64,000 nt of DNA from Sphingopyxis solisilvae (GCF_015475875.1 NZ_JADKYM010000001.1:310001-374000), one strand, 5' to 3'; positions 8,937 to 18,355 are shown, numbered from the stretch's first letter. A program made the numbers and translations. The notes: generated by a model not told the origin, from the sequence alone.

Positions 8937-10562
8937 ATGATCGCGACCATCCTGCGGCAAGCGCCTGCGGATCGCCGCGCCAGCATCGCAGCCTGGCGCC
9001 AAATCTCCGATATTCTGGCTCAACGCGGCAATCAACTGGCTGATGACGATATTCGTCGCAGTTTGCATGCGCTAGCCCTGTTGCGGCCGCAGGTGCCCGA
9101 GTCGGTGCGCCGCGAATGCGCGCGGGCGGTGGCACGGCACGGTCGCTTTGCACCGCTCGTCGCGCTGTATGCCAATGACGTCGCATCGGTTTCGGCCGCC
9201 ATTCTGCAAACGGTGCAATTGTCCGAAGCCGACTGGCTGGCGATGCTGCCGACAACGGGAGCGACAGCGCGATCCGTGCTGGCGGGACGACGCGACCTGC
9301 CGCAGGCCGTCTATCGCGGTCTCGCCAGCATGGGTAGCGCGTCGGTTGCCTTGCCGCAGCCGGACATCGAACTGGTGGACGAGCGTCAGACCGAGGCAGC
9401 AAATACTCCTGAAGCGGGAAGTAGCCAGATCAGCGAACTCGTCCGCCGGATCGACAAATTCCAGTCAACCCGCGTTCAACCGGCGCAAACCGGCTCCGAC
9501 CGGACGCCGCGTTCGGCCTTTGTATTTGAAACGGGCGCCGACGGCGTCGTCCACTGGGTGGACGGAATAACTCGCGGCGCGGTCATCGGGCTTTCCATCG
9601 CCGACGCCGCGTTCGGCGGTGAACCGGGAACCGACGGAGTTGCGGCGGGGGCATTTCGCCAGCGGGCCGAAATTCTCAACGCGCGGATGATGCTGGAAGG
9701 AAGTGTGGCCGATGCCGGCGAGTGGCGCTTTTCCGCGCTACCCTGGTTTGATCCAGCAACCGGGCAGTTTCGCGGCTATCGGGGCAGCGCCCGCCGCCCG
9801 CACCGCAGCGAACAGCCGTACCGACAGCCGGATTCTGCCGATCCGGGTGACTCGATCCGTCAGTTGATTCACGAGTTACGCAGCCCGCTCAACGCAATAT
9901 CAGGCTTTGCCCAGATCGTTGCCGGCCAGATGTTCGGCCCGGTCAGTCAAAGCTATCGCCGCATGGCCGAAACGATCGTTGCCGACGCGGGGTCGGTGCA
10001 AACGATCATTGACGATCTGGAAACGGCGGCGCGCGGCAGCCGGGCAGCTTCTCCCCTTCAAGATACGGGAAGCGTGGTCGATGTTGCCCATATCGTTGCG
10101 CAGGTGGAAGGCGATCTCGCCGAGCTTTTGCGCGACCAAGGCGTCGATCTCAGCATTTCGCGTATCGGAGGTCCCTTCACGGGACTGGCGAACGATGCCG
10201 ATGTGCGGCGGATGGTGGGCCGTCTGCTGACCGCGTTGGTCGACGTCTCTGAACCCGGTTCTATCCTTGTCGGCCAGCTCGTCACCGAAATGCCGCACGA
10301 CGATATGTTGCAACTGCGGATCGTACGTCCGGCGGCCATCCGCTTCGCCACCGCCGCCGACCTGCTCGATCCGGGCTTCAGCCCGGAGGGCGAAGCGCCG
10401 AGTGCGACCGTCCTCAGCCTGGGCTTCTCGCTGCGGCTGGTGGACAGCCTCGCGCGCGCGGTCGGGGGACGCCTCGACATCGGGCATAACGCCTTGACCT
10501 TGCACCTGCGCTCGGCCACCTCGAAGAGCGAAGCCGAACGGGAAGTTCAACAGGGCGAATAG
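8937..10562 (+). CDS. Atypical sensor histidine kinase with helical N-terminal domain and PAS-like domain
   Basis: A 541-residue soluble protein without transmembrane segments. Residues 10-135 form an all-helical region reminiscent of the HEAT-like DUF2336 domain (WLAMLPTTGATARSVLAGRRDLPQAVY). About 195-285 looks PAS-like (FVFETGADGVVHWVDG). The HisKA motif IHELRSPLNAI places the phospho-acceptor at His312. The following domain (about 360-530) sits where the HATPase should be, but lacks clear N-box asparagine, DxGxG and GxGxG motifs; only the fold context remains (DVRRMVGRLLTAL, LGFSLRLVDSLARAVGG). It may be a kinase with a very divergent ATP site or a pseudokinase. ATG 8937 is preferred over upstream GTGs because homology begins there. 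The deacetylase-like gene follows after 29 bases. Confidence 0.75.
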   Translation: MIATILRQAPADRRASIAAWRQISDILAQRGNQLADDDIRRSLHALALLRPQVPESVRRECARAVARHGRFAPLVALYANDVASVSAAILQTVQLSEADWLAMLPTTGATARSVLAGRRDLPQAVYRGLASMGSASVALPQPDIELVDERQTEAANTPEAGSSQISELVRRIDKFQSTRVQPAQTGSDRTPRSAFVFETGADGVVHWVDGITRGAVIGLSIADAAFGGEPGTDGVAAGAFRQRAEILNARMMLEGSVADAGEWRFSALPWFDPATGQFRGYRGSARRPHRSEQPYRQPDSADPGDSIRQLIHELRSPLNAISGFAQIVAGQMFGPVSQSYRRMAETIVADAGSVQTIIDDLETAARGSRAASPLQDTGSVVDVAHIVAQVEGDLAELLRDQGVDLSISRIGGPFTGLANDADVRRMVGRLLTALVDVSEPGSILVGQLVTEMPHDDMLQLRIVRPAAIRFATAADLLDPGFSPEGEAPSATVLSLGFSLRLVDSLARAVGGRLDIGHNALTLHLRSATSKSEAEREVQQGE

Positions 10563-10591
10563 CCCGGTCGGCTGCGGCGAAGGGGGGCGTT

Positions 10592-11617
10592 GTGCAGCCT
10601 GCGGGCGATTTCTTTACCGAGCCGGCTGCGGCCGATGTGGTCAAGCTCGCCTCCGGCGAGCGTCCCCGATTCTGGGTCACTATCGATACCGAAGAAGATT
10701 TCGACTGGACCGCTCCATTTGCGCGTACCGGCTATCGCCTGACCTCGGTGCCGGCGCTCGCTGCGTGTCAGAGCTATTTTGAGCAAGCGCAAGTTTGCCC
10801 GATCTATCTTGTCGACTGGCCGATCGTCGCCGATGACCGCGCGGTCGGAATCCTCGGTGAGGGACAGGCGAACGGTACGTGCGACATTGGCGCGCAGCTT
10901 CACCCATGGGTGACGCCGCCGCACGACGAGGATGTTAGTGCGCACAACAGCTATGCGGGCAATCTGCCACTGGCGTTGCAGCGCGCCAAGATGGCGATGC
11001 TGCGCGACACCATCGCCGAACGGTTCGGCACGGCGCCCACGGTCTATCGCGCGGGCCGTTACGGGCTTGGTTTCGAAACGGCTACGATGCTGGCGGAGTT
11101 GGGGTTCCTTTGCGACACCTCGGTACGCTCGGGGTTCGATTATCGCGCCGGACATGGTCCCGACTATCGCAATGCCCGGCTTGAGCCGTGGTGGGTCGAT
11201 ACGACCGCGGGTGCGGTTCTAGAAGTGCCGGTGACTACGGTTTTCGGCGGTTTGCTCGGCCGGGCCGGTCGCCGCGTTTATCACCATATCGCCCGCAACG
11301 GCACCCGCGCCGGCGCGGCGCTGGCGAGGCTCGGGATCGTCGAACGCATTGCGCTGACGCCGGAGGGTATTCCCGCCGAGCGCGCCCGCAAGGCGATCGA
11401 CATCGCTGTCGACCGGGGCTTGCCGGTGTTGAATTTCTCGTTCCACTCGCCGTCGCTGCAGCCGGGCAACACGCCCTATGTGCGCAGCGACGCCGATCTC
11501 GACCGTTTTTATCGCTGGTGGGACGCGGTGCTCGACCATCTGGCACGCCGCGGGGTTGAACCGACAACGTCCACCGGGATATTGGCGCTCGCCGAACGGA
11601 CCCAAACACGGCCCTAG
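10592..11617 (+). CDS. Polysaccharide deacetylase-family (WalW-like) protein
   Basis: A 341-residue protein of the NodB/polysaccharide deacetylase superfamily. The first metal/catalytic motif is TIDTEEDFDW (about residues 30-39). A histidine motif follows in QLHPWVTPP, then YRAGRYGLG, and late FSFHSPSLQPG, which matches the conserved C-terminal histidine segment. These enzymes remove N- or O-acetyl groups from polysaccharides or amides; close relatives in sphingomonads are annotated WalW and belong to cell-surface polysaccharide loci. No signal peptide is seen. The gene starts at GTG 10592 behind an AGGGGGG stretch and probably shares a transcript with the kinase upstream. The substrate is unknown. 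Confidence 0.75.
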   Translation: MQPAGDFFTEPAAADVVKLASGERPRFWVTIDTEEDFDWTAPFARTGYRLTSVPALAACQSYFEQAQVCPIYLVDWPIVADDRAVGILGEGQANGTCDIGAQLHPWVTPPHDEDVSAHNSYAGNLPLALQRAKMAMLRDTIAERFGTAPTVYRAGRYGLGFETATMLAELGFLCDTSVRSGFDYRAGHGPDYRNARLEPWWVDTTAGAVLEVPVTTVFGGLLGRAGRRVYHHIARNGTRAGAALARLGIVERIALTPEGIPAERARKAIDIAVDRGLPVLNFSFHSPSLQPGNTPYVRSDADLDRFYRWWDAVLDHLARRGVEPTTSTGILALAERTQTRP

Positions 11618-11684
11618 CCTTGGCGCTTGCCAATCGGCAGCGCGCTCCGCTATCGCCCTTGCACCCCTGCCGGGTTTCCAACGG

Positions 11685-11760
11685 GGGCCTGTAGCTCAAT
11701 GGTTAGAGCTGGCCGCTCATAACGGCTAGGTTGCGGGTTCGAGTCCTGCCGGGCCCACCA
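11685..11760 (+). tRNA. tRNA-Ile2 (CAT anticodon, lysidine type)
   Basis: The 76-nt cloverleaf folds fully: acceptor GGGCCTG/CGGGCCC, D arm GCTC/GAGC, anticodon stem GGCCG/CGGCT with loop CTCATAA, T arm GCGGG/CCTGC with TTCGAGT, and encoded CCA. The anticodon is CAT. Identity as Ile2 (C34 modified to lysidine to read AUA), not Met, is inferred because the GTTAGAGC...CTCATAA core matches ileX-type tRNAs and the initiator C1-A72 mismatch is absent. Confidence 0.85.
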
Positions 11761-11817
11761 ATTTTTCTTGCCAAACGCCCCGCGCCGCGGTCCACTGTCC
11801 ATCGGAAGGAGAGGGGC

Positions 11818-13293
11818 ATGGGCAAGCGGCGGACGATCCTGATCGGGGGGCTCGCAGTCATCGCGGTGACCGTGGCAACCGTAGCGGTACGCACCGCCAC
11901 TTTTGAACCAGCGGAAATTGCCGACGGCAGTGATGTCCGGCTGGCCGCAGCGCCGCTCTACGACATCGATACCGCCGCCAGAAATCTGAGCGCAGCGACG
12001 CAGATCCGGACCATCTCGCATCAGGATCCCGCGGATGACGATGTCGGAGAATGGGACCGCCTTCACGGCTGGCTTGCGACAACCTATCCGGCGATCCATG
12101 GCGCGATGGGCCGCACGATTCTGCCCAACCGGACGCTGATCTATCATTGGCCAGGCAGCGATGCGGCGCTGGCGCCGATCATCCTGATGGCGCACCAGGA
12201 TGTCGTGCCCGTAACCGAGGGGACCGAGGGCGACTGGAAATATCCGCCCTTCGCCGGAACGGTCGCCGAAGCCGCGGTATGGGGCCGCGGAACCGTCGAC
12301 GACAAGGGATCGCTGGTCGCGCTGTTCGAGGCGCTGGAGGCGCTGGCGAGGCAGGGGTTCCGGCCGAAACGCGGCGTTTACCTGGTATCGGGTCACGACG
12401 AAGAGGTTGGCGGGTCGGGCGCTGCCGCCGCGGCTGCAATGTTGAAGGCGGAGGGCGTGAAGGCAATCTTCACCTTGGACGAAGGCAGCATCATATTGAC
12501 CGATACGCCGGTGATCGACGGTCCGGCAATCATGATCGGGATCGCCGAAAAGGGCTATGCGACGCTGAAGATTACCGCGAAAACGCCCGGTGGACACAGT
12601 TCGATGCCGCCCGCGGAGACCGGTGTCGGGACGCTGGCGCGCGCGATCACGGCGATCACCGAAAAGCCGTTCCCGATCGAGCTTCAGGGGCCAGGTGCGG
12701 CGATGCTTGCGGCACTGGCGGCGGACAAGGGCGGGACGACCAAAATGGCCGTTGCCAATCCGTGGCTGTTCGGCCCGATCCTGAAACGCGAGGTTGCCGG
12801 AACGCCGTCAACCGCGGCGGCGTTCCGAACCACGATTGCACCGACGATGCTGGAGGGCAGCCCCAAAGAGAATGTGCTGCCGCAGACCGCCAACGCGCTG
12901 ATCAATTATCGCATCGCGCCGTGGAACCGCTCCGCCGACATCATGGCGCGGGCCAAGGAGGCGGTCGGCGATCTGCCGGTGGAACTGGCATGGGTCAAGC
13001 CGCCGCGCGAACCGTCGCGCGTGTCGTCGACCAATTCTCAGGGCTGGAAATGGATCGCCGCCGCCGCGCGCGCCGATGCGCCGAATGCGGTACTGTCGCC
13101 CATCCTGGTCGTCGGCGGCACCGACAGTCGCAGCATGGAACCGGTGTCGGAGGACGTTTACCGGTTCATGCCGATGCACTTTTCCCTGAAGGAATCGGCG
13201 ATGATCCATGGCACGAATGAACATATGACAATCGACAGCCTGAGGCGAATGATCGATTTCTATGCGCGGCTGATCGCCACCTCGGCGGGATAA
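11818..13293 (+). CDS. M20 family metallopeptidase, membrane-anchored or exported
   Basis: A 491-residue dinuclear zinc carboxypeptidase of the M20/M25/M40 family (CPS1/ArgE-like). The N-terminus has one hydrophobic helix (residues 8-28) that could be a signal anchor. Metal and catalytic motifs appear in order: [11 protein letters not shown] (His-x-Asp), [11 protein letters not shown] (bridging Asp), SGHDEEVGG (catalytic Glu-Glu), and HGTNEHM near the end. The dimerisation or lid domain lies between ([20 protein letters not shown]). It hydrolyses C-terminal residues from small peptides or N-acyl amino acids; the substrate is unknown. ATG 11818 is chosen because GGAAGGAGAGG lies just before it and the upstream open frame runs through the tRNA gene. 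Confidence 0.88.
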   Translation: MGKRRTILIGGLAVIAVTVATVAVRTATFEPAEIADGSDVRLAAAPLYDIDTAARNLSAATQIRTISHQDPADDDVGEWDRLHGWLATTYPAIHGAMGRTILPNRTLIYHWPGSDAALAPIILMAHQDVVPVTEGTEGDWKYPPFAGTVAEAAVWGRGTVDDKGSLVALFEALEALARQGFRPKRGVYLVSGHDEEVGGSGAAAAAAMLKAEGVKAIFTLDEGSIILTDTPVIDGPAIMIGIAEKGYATLKITAKTPGGHSSMPPAETGVGTLARAITAITEKPFPIELQGPGAAMLAALAADKGGTTKMAVANPWLFGPILKREVAGTPSTAAAFRTTIAPTMLEGSPKENVLPQTANALINYRIAPWNRSADIMARAKEAVGDLPVELAWVKPPREPSRVSSTNSQGWKWIAAAARADAPNAVLSPILVVGGTDSRSMEPVSEDVYRFMPMHFSLKESAMIHGTNEHMTIDSLRRMIDFYARLIATSAG

Positions 13294-13316
13294 AATCTGG
13301 CGGTCGGGGAGGTCAG

Positions 13317-13393
<77 letters not shown>

Positions 13394-13449
13394 ACTACTG
13401 GTGGGCGCCTTAGACAGCGGGCGAGCGCAAGTCTATCCCGCCGTTGCAA

Positions 13450-13489
13450 AAGGCAAAGAAAAAGGCGGCCTTCCCAAAGGAAGACCGCC
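13450..13489 (-). terminator. Terminator of the Ala-rich lipoprotein gene
   Basis: On the minus strand a hairpin GGCGGTCTTCC-TTTG-GGAAGGCCGCC (13464-13489) is followed by a T-rich run (TTTTTCTTTGCCTTTT). It begins about 38 bases after the lipoprotein stop codon. Confidence 0.8.
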
Positions 13490-13527
13490 CGTTTCTCGTT
13501 TCAGTCAACGCCCCGAAGGGCTGTGAC

Positions 13528-13794
13528 TTACTTCTTTTCTTCAGCCGGAGCAGCAGCGGCGTCGGCCGGAGCGGCAGCAGCGGCGTCGGCCGGAGCGGCA
13601 GCTTCGGCACCGGCGGCAGCAGCTTCGGCGCCAGCGGCAGCGGCTTCAGCGCCGGCGGCAGCGGCGTCAGCGCCTTCTTCAGCAACCGCTTCAGCGGCCG
13701 GAGCTTCGGTGGTGGCTTCTTCAGCAGCCTTTTCACCGCAAGCGGCGAGGGCGAACATGCTGGCAGCAACAGCGATAGCAGCAAACTTCTTCAT
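13528..13794 (-). CDS. Small Ala-rich repeat lipoprotein
   Basis: An 88-residue predicted lipoprotein. The signal sequence ends in a lipobox (ALAAC, lipidated Cys19), so it is anchored by signal peptidase II processing. The mature part is almost entirely Ala, Glu, Asp, Pro and Gly and is built from short repeats: three GAEAAAA-type units followed by three PADAAAA-type units, ending EEKK. It has no enzymatic motif and looks like an unstructured or single-helix surface or periplasmic spacer. It is monocistronic, with its own promoter-like sequence (13858-13885) and a strong terminator (13450-13489), suggesting high expression. Small Ala-rich lipoproteins of this sort are common in sphingomonads, with unknown role. 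Confidence 0.75.
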   Translation of the reverse strand: MKKFAAIAVAASMFALAACGEKAAEEATTEAPAAEAVAEEGADAAAAGAEAAAAGAEAAAAGAEAAAPADAAAAAPADAAAAPAEEKK

Positions 13795-13857
13795 GATGTG
13801 TGGGCTCCCTAAAATGCCTTTCCGCGTTGGGGAAAGTTCCCGTCCCGCGAGCGGCGG

Positions 13858-13885
13858 GATTTAGCCGTTCCATATGGATCGTCAA
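13858..13885 (-). promoter_or_regulatory. Candidate sigma-70-like promoter of the lipoprotein gene
   Basis: Reading the minus strand, TTGACG (13880-13885) is followed after 16 bases by TAAATC (13858-13863), roughly 60 bases upstream of the lipoprotein ATG at 13794. Both hexamers are close to consensus in an otherwise GC-rich area. The rest of the 300-base gap (13795-14098) up to ettA shows only a short hairpin (TCCCG..CGGGA, about 13843-13859) and nothing else recognisable. Confidence 0.45.
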
Positions 13886-14098
13886 CAAAAATAATTGAGA
13901 TGGGCAGCGAGCGCCAAAAACTGTCATTTTTCGGGATTAGCCCACAGCGCCTGCCAATCGCGCGACGCCCAAGAATCATGGACACCTCACGAGTTTGGCG
14001 CCGACGGCAGGCTGCGATTGCCAATCGGACGCCCATTCGCTAACCGGCGCGCAACTCTCCGGCCGCCGACGCGGCCCAGCCTTTACCGGAGCATTTTC

Positions 14099-15778
14099 AT
14101 GGCCGCCCAATATAGTTTCGTGATGAAGGGTCTGACCAAGACCTATCCCGGCGCGCAAAAGCCGACGCTCAACAATTTGAGCCTGCAATTCTATCCCGAC
14201 GCCAAGATCGGCATCGTCGGCCCGAACGGCACCGGCAAATCGACGCTGATGAAGATCATGGGCGGCATCGACAAGGATTTCACCGGCGAAGCATGGCCCG
14301 GCGAAGGCATCACCGTCGGCTATCTGGCGCAGGAGCCGCAGCTCGACCCGACCAAGACGGTCAAGGAAAATGTCATGGACGGCGTCCGGCCCGTCGCCGA
14401 CATGATGGACCGCTTCAACGAGATCAGCGCGCTGATGGCCGATCCGCCGACCGACGCCGATTTCGACGCGTTGATGGAAGAAATGGGCACGCTCCAGGAA
14501 AAGATCGACGCGGTCGACGGCTGGACGCTCGACAACCAGCTCGAAATCGCGATGGAGGCGCTGCGCTGCCCGCCGGGTGACTGGAGCGTCGAAAATCTTT
14601 CGGGCGGTGAAAAACGCCGCATTGCGCTCACGCGTCTGCTGCTCGAAAAGCCGTCGATCCTGCTGCTCGACGAACCGACCAACCACCTTGATGCCGAAAG
14701 CGTCGCGTGGCTGGAGAAACATCTCGTCGATTATCCGGGCAACGTCATCCTGGTCACCCACGACCGCTATTTCCTCGACAATGTCGTGAACTGGATCCTC
14801 GAACTCGATCGCGGCCGCTATTTTGTCTATGAAGGCAATTATTCGACCTATCTGGAAAAGAAGGGCAAGCGCCTCGAACAGGAAGCGCGCGAGGATCAGG
14901 GCCGCCAGAAGGCGATCCGCGACGAACTCGAATGGATTCGGCAGTCGCCCAAGGCGCGTCAGGCCAAATCGAAGGCGCGTATCAAATCGTTCGACCAACT
15001 CGTCGAAGCGCAGGAAAATCGCGCGCCGGGCAAGGCGCAGATCGTCATTCAGGTGCCCGAGCGCCTCGGTGGCAAGGTGATCGAGGTCAACAATATCTCC
15101 AAGGCCTATGGCGACAAGCTGCTGTTCGAGGATCTGTCCTTCACGCTGCCGCCGGGTGGCATCGTCGGCGTTATCGGCCCCAACGGCGCGGGTAAATCGA
15201 CGCTGTTCAAGCTGATCACCGGGCAGGAACAGCCCGATAGCGGGAGTGTCAGCATCGGCGATACCGTTCGCCTCGGCTATGTCGACCAGAGCCGCGACGC
15301 GCTCGACCCGAACAAGAATGTCTGGGAAGAGATTTCGGGCGGCCACGACATGATGAATATCGGCAAGCACGAGATGCAGACGCGCGCCTATGTCGGCGCC
15401 TTCAACTTCAAGGGCACCGACCAGCAGAAAAAGGTCGGGCAGCTGTCGGGCGGCGAACGCAACCGCGTCCATATGGCCAAGATGCTGAAACAGGGCGGCA
15501 ACGTCCTGCTGCTCGACGAACCGACCAACGATCTCGATACCGAAACGCTCGCGGCACTCGAAGAGGCGCTCGAAAATTTCGCGGGCTGCGCGGTGGTGAT
15601 CAGCCACGACCGCTTCTTCCTCGATCGCCTCGCGACGCACATTCTGGCGTTCGAGGGCGACAGCCATGTCGAATGGTTCGAGGGCAATTTCGAGGCCTAT
15701 GAAGAGGACAAGATCCGCCGTCTGGGTGAAGGCGCGACACGTCCGCACGCGACGACGTACAAGAAATTGTCGCGCTGA
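14099..15778 (+). CDS. ettA: Energy-dependent translational throttle protein (ABC-F ATPase)
   Basis: EttA binds the ribosomal E site and gates entry into elongation according to the ATP/ADP ratio. The 559-residue protein has two ABC ATPase domains. The first has Walker A GPNGTGKST (about 40-48), signature LSGGEKRR and Walker B LLDEPTNHLD; the second has GPNGAGKST, LSGGERNR and LLDEPTNDLD. They are joined by a charged helical linker (KKGKRLEQEAREDQGRQK) that is the ABC-F P-site tRNA-interaction motif. There are no membrane segments. The start at ATG 14099 (MAAQYSFVMKGLTKTYPG) is supported by homology; the longer upstream open frame is non-coding. A hotdog thioesterase gene follows after 5 bases. 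Confidence 0.95.
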   Translation: MAAQYSFVMKGLTKTYPGAQKPTLNNLSLQFYPDAKIGIVGPNGTGKSTLMKIMGGIDKDFTGEAWPGEGITVGYLAQEPQLDPTKTVKENVMDGVRPVADMMDRFNEISALMADPPTDADFDALMEEMGTLQEKIDAVDGWTLDNQLEIAMEALRCPPGDWSVENLSGGEKRRIALTRLLLEKPSILLLDEPTNHLDAESVAWLEKHLVDYPGNVILVTHDRYFLDNVVNWILELDRGRYFVYEGNYSTYLEKKGKRLEQEAREDQGRQKAIRDELEWIRQSPKARQAKSKARIKSFDQLVEAQENRAPGKAQIVIQVPERLGGKVIEVNNISKAYGDKLLFEDLSFTLPPGGIVGVIGPNGAGKSTLFKLITGQEQPDSGSVSIGDTVRLGYVDQSRDALDPNKNVWEEISGGHDMMNIGKHEMQTRAYVGAFNFKGTDQQKKVGQLSGGERNRVHMAKMLKQGGNVLLLDEPTNDLDTETLAALEEALENFAGCAVVISHDRFFLDRLATHILAFEGDSHVEWFEGNFEAYEEDKIRRLGEGATRPHATTYKKLSR

Positions 15779-15783
15779 TCGCG

Positions 15784-16227
15784 ATGGGGGAAGAGGCAGC
15801 CATATCGTCGAGTGCGATCCGCATGGATGCGGACGCGCTCAACGCCTTTATGGCCGAGGCCTTTCCCCAATCGGAGCCGGGCTCGCGCGGCTATGTGGTC
15901 TCGGCTGCGCCCGGCCATGTGCAGGCGCGGATGGACCCGACCGACAAGGCGCTCCGCCCCGGCGGACTGATTTCGGGACCGACCCAGATGGGCTTCGCCG
16001 ACATGGCGGCCTATGCACTCGTCCTCGCCCATATCGGACCCGTGGCGATGGCGGTGACGAGCGCGCTCAATTATCAGTTTCTGCGACCGTGCCGTCCGGG
16101 ATCGCTGTTCGCCGACGCGCATATGCTCCGCCTCGGCAAACGGCTTGCGGTCATGGACGTGCGGATCTGGACCGACGACCCGCTAAAGCCAGTGGGACAG
16201 GCGAATGTGACCTACGCGATTCCCTGA
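15784..16227 (+). CDS. PaaI/YdiI-type hotdog-fold thioesterase
   Basis: This 147-residue protein has the hotdog-fold features of PaaI-like acyl-CoA thioesterases. The segment GGLISGPTQMGFADMAAYALV (about residues 59-79) contains the long central helix, with an Asp in the position of the catalytic acid. The strand SALNYQFLRPC follows. Such enzymes hydrolyse acyl-CoA thioesters; the acyl group cannot be deduced. It lies 5 bases downstream of ettA on the same strand and its stop meets the convergent carbonic anhydrase gene 4 bases later. Confidence 0.8.
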   Translation: MGEEAAISSSAIRMDADALNAFMAEAFPQSEPGSRGYVVSAAPGHVQARMDPTDKALRPGGLISGPTQMGFADMAAYALVLAHIGPVAMAVTSALNYQFLRPCRPGSLFADAHMLRLGKRLAVMDVRIWTDDPLKPVGQANVTYAIP

Positions 16228-16231
16228 TCCG

Positions 16232-16873
16232 TCACGCCGCGGCGCGGAAATCGCCGCTTGCATCGTCCAGCACATGCAGCACGCCATCGCTGATCGCGAA
16301 AAAGGCGCCGCGCAGTTTCAGCGTCCCGCGCGCTTCCTTTTCCTGAATGCAGGGGAAGGTGCGCAGGTTCGCAAGGCTGACGCGCACCGCCGCCATTTCC
16401 ATCGCACGGCCCGCCTCGCGGCTGCCGATGTCGCTATGCTCGGCCCGCACCGTGTCGCTTGCGTCGTCGAGCAGCGCGATCCAGTCGGCGATGAAGCCGC
16501 CTCGGCCGGGCTCGGCGCCGGCCATCGTGCGGTGGAGCGCTGCGTTACAGCCGCCGCACAAGCCGTGGCCCATCACGACGATTTCCTCAACCTTCAGGAA
16601 CTGCACGGCAAATTCCAGCGCTGCCGAGACCCCGTGGCGCCCCGGCGTCGTTTCGAACGGCGGCACCAGCGCCGCGACGTTGCGGACGACAAAGATTTCG
16701 CCGGGGTTGGTGTCGAAAATCTGCGACGGTTCGACGCGGCTGTCGGAGCAGGCGATCACCATCACCTTGGGCGATTGCCCCTCGGCCAGTTCGTTCCAGC
16801 GGTCGCGCTGTTCCTGCCACCCGCCGCTACGGAAACGGCGATAGCCCTCGATCATGTCGGCAAAGTGAGTCAT
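16232..16873 (-). CDS. Beta-class carbonic anhydrase
   Basis: This enzyme interconverts CO2 and bicarbonate, supplying bicarbonate to carboxylases and aiding pH balance. Zinc ligands and the catalytic dyad are visible: Cys42, Asp44 and Arg46 in ACSDSRVEP, then His103 and Cys106 in GHGLCGGC. The 213-residue length fits the bacterial beta class. The preferred start ([14 protein letters not shown]) is the ATG at 16873; the open frame extends upstream to 16951 but that would overlap lipA. The divergent lipA start is 53 bases away. Confidence 0.93.
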   Translation of the reverse strand: MTHFADMIEGYRRFRSGGWQEQRDRWNELAEGQSPKVMVIACSDSRVEPSQIFDTNPGEIFVVRNVAALVPPFETTPGRHGVSAALEFAVQFLKVEEIVVMGHGLCGGCNAALHRTMAGAEPGRGGFIADWIALLDDASDTVRAEHSDIGSREAGRAMEMAAVRVSLANLRTFPCIQEKEARGTLKLRGAFFAISDGVLHVLDDASGDFRAAA

Positions 16874-16926
16874 GGCCGCCCCATAGCATAGGTAGAGAGG
16901 TTGAGAAGAGGGGCAGAGGGGACTAT

Positions 16927-17868
16927 GTGGGCGCGATGAACGCTCCTGCATCCCCCGCCGCTACCCCGAGCCAGCGTGCGCGCAAGCCCGACTGGATTCG
17001 CGTCAAGGCACCGACCAGCCCCGGCTATGCCGAAACGCGCAAGCTGATGCGCGAGCTCAACCTTCATACCGTGTGCGAAGAGGCGGCGTGCCCGAACATC
17101 GGCGAATGCTGGACGAAGAAGCACGCGACGGTGATGATCCTTGGCGACACCTGCACGCGCGCCTGCGCGTTCTGCAACGTCAAGACGGGGATGCCGCGTC
17201 CGGTCGACCTGCTCGAACCCGAGCATACCGCGATTGCCGCCGCGAAGATGGGGCTGACGCACATCGTCATCACCTCGGTCGATCGCGACGACCTGCCCGA
17301 CGGCGGCGCGAGCCAATTCGTGAAGGTCATCAATGCGCTGCGCCGCGAAACGCCGCAGACGACGATCGAAATCCTCACCCCCGATTTTCGCAACAAGCCC
17401 GAAAGCGCTGTCGCGGCGATCGTCGATGCGCGTCCCGACGTCTATAATCACAATCTCGAAACCGTACCGCGGCTGTATCCGACGATCCGTCCCGGTGCTC
17501 GCTACTACGCCTCTCTCCGCCTGCTCGAAAGCGTCAAGCGCCGCGACCCGTCGATCTTCACCAAGTCGGGCATCATGCTCGGGCTTGGCGAGGAGCGGAT
17601 GGAGGTGCATCAGGTGATGGACGATATGCGCAGCGCCGACATCGATTTCATGACGATGGGCCAATATCTGCAACCGACGCCGAAGCACGCCAAGGTCATC
17701 GACTTCGTGACGCCGCAGGCGTTCGACGCCTATGCGCAGATCGCGCGTGCCAAGGGCTTCCTGCAAGTCGCTTCGTCGCCGCTTACACGCTCCAGCTATC
17801 ACGCGGGCGACGATTTCGAACGGATGCGCGCGGCGCGCGCGGCGCAGCTGGCGCGCGTGGCCGGCTGA
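16927..17868 (+). CDS. lipA: Lipoyl synthase
   Basis: LipA is a radical-SAM enzyme that inserts two sulfurs into protein-bound octanoyl groups to make lipoate for pyruvate and 2-oxoglutarate dehydrogenases. The auxiliary cluster cysteines lie at 50, 55 and 61 ([14 protein letters not shown]) and the radical-SAM triad at 76, 80 and 83 (CTRACAFC). The C-terminal RSSYHAGD is present as [10 protein letters not shown], completing the auxiliary-cluster Ser ligand. GTG 16927 is chosen because AGAGGGGA precedes it at good spacing; ATG 16936, three codons on, is a possible alternative. It is probably co-transcribed with the START-domain gene 7 bases downstream. Confidence 0.95.
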   Translation: MGAMNAPASPAATPSQRARKPDWIRVKAPTSPGYAETRKLMRELNLHTVCEEAACPNIGECWTKKHATVMILGDTCTRACAFCNVKTGMPRPVDLLEPEHTAIAAAKMGLTHIVITSVDRDDLPDGGASQFVKVINALRRETPQTTIEILTPDFRNKPESAVAAIVDARPDVYNHNLETVPRLYPTIRPGARYYASLRLLESVKRRDPSIFTKSGIMLGLGEERMEVHQVMDDMRSADIDFMTMGQYLQPTPKHAKVIDFVTPQAFDAYAQIARAKGFLQVASSPLTRSSYHAGDDFERMRAARAAQLARVAG

Positions 17869-17875
17869 ACCCCGC

Positions 17876-18355
17876 TTGCCCAGGCATCACGAGACGCGCG
17901 AGCTGCCCTACAGCGCCGAACAGATGTTCGCGCTCGTCACCGATATCGCGCGCTATCCCGAGTTTCTGCCGTGGGTCGTCGCGCTGCGCATCCGCAGCGA
18001 CAGCGAGCATGAGGCGGTCGCCGACATGATCGTCGGCTTCAAGGGACTGCGTGAAAGCTTTTCGTGCCGCGTCCACAAGGAGCGCCCGCGCGAGGTCACG
18101 GTTACCTATATCGACGGGCCGATGCGGCACCTCGATAACCGATGGCAATTCACGCCGACCGACGACGGCGGGTGTCGCGTCGATTTCATGGTCGACTTCG
18201 CCTTTCGCAACCGGCTGTTCGAAACGCTTGCGGGACAGATGTTCGACAAGGCGCTGCGCAAGATGATTGCCGCGTTCGAAACGCGCGCCGATGCGCTTTA
18301 CGGCGCCGGCAGCGCGATGTCGTCGGACGGGCGCAGCTCGTCGCGCTCCGGCTGA
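17876..18355 (+). CDS. RatA/COQ10-like START-domain protein
   Basis: A 159-residue polyketide-cyclase/START-fold protein. The segment YSAEQMFALVTDIARYPEFLPW is the family hallmark, followed by FKGLRESF, NRWQFTP and VDFMVDFAFRNRLF. In mitochondria and alphaproteobacteria COQ10-like proteins bind ubiquinone and assist respiratory quinone function. The E. coli relative RatA was reported to block 70S assembly, so automatic names often say toxin. There is no antitoxin partner here, and the lipA neighbourhood favours the quinone role. The start at TTG 17876, 7 bases after lipA, is chosen because homology begins within ten codons. The last 58 bases overlap the convergent cinA-like gene. Confidence 0.8.
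   Translation: MPRHHETRELPYSAEQMFALVTDIARYPEFLPWVVALRIRSDSEHEAVADMIVGFKGLRESFSCRVHKERPREVTVTYIDGPMRHLDNRWQFTPTDDGGCRVDFMVDFAFRNRLFETLAGQMFDKALRKMIAAFETRADALYGAGSAMSSDGRSSSRSG

Noticed and set aside
13540..13690. CRISPR-like short repeats
   Set aside because: The repeats are in frame, Ala-coding, without unique spacers; this is a coding tandem repeat. No CRISPR array or cas gene is present anywhere in the window.
13976..15748. A 590-codon open frame opposite ettA
   Set aside because: Antisense to a textbook ABC-F protein; the translation shows no motif.
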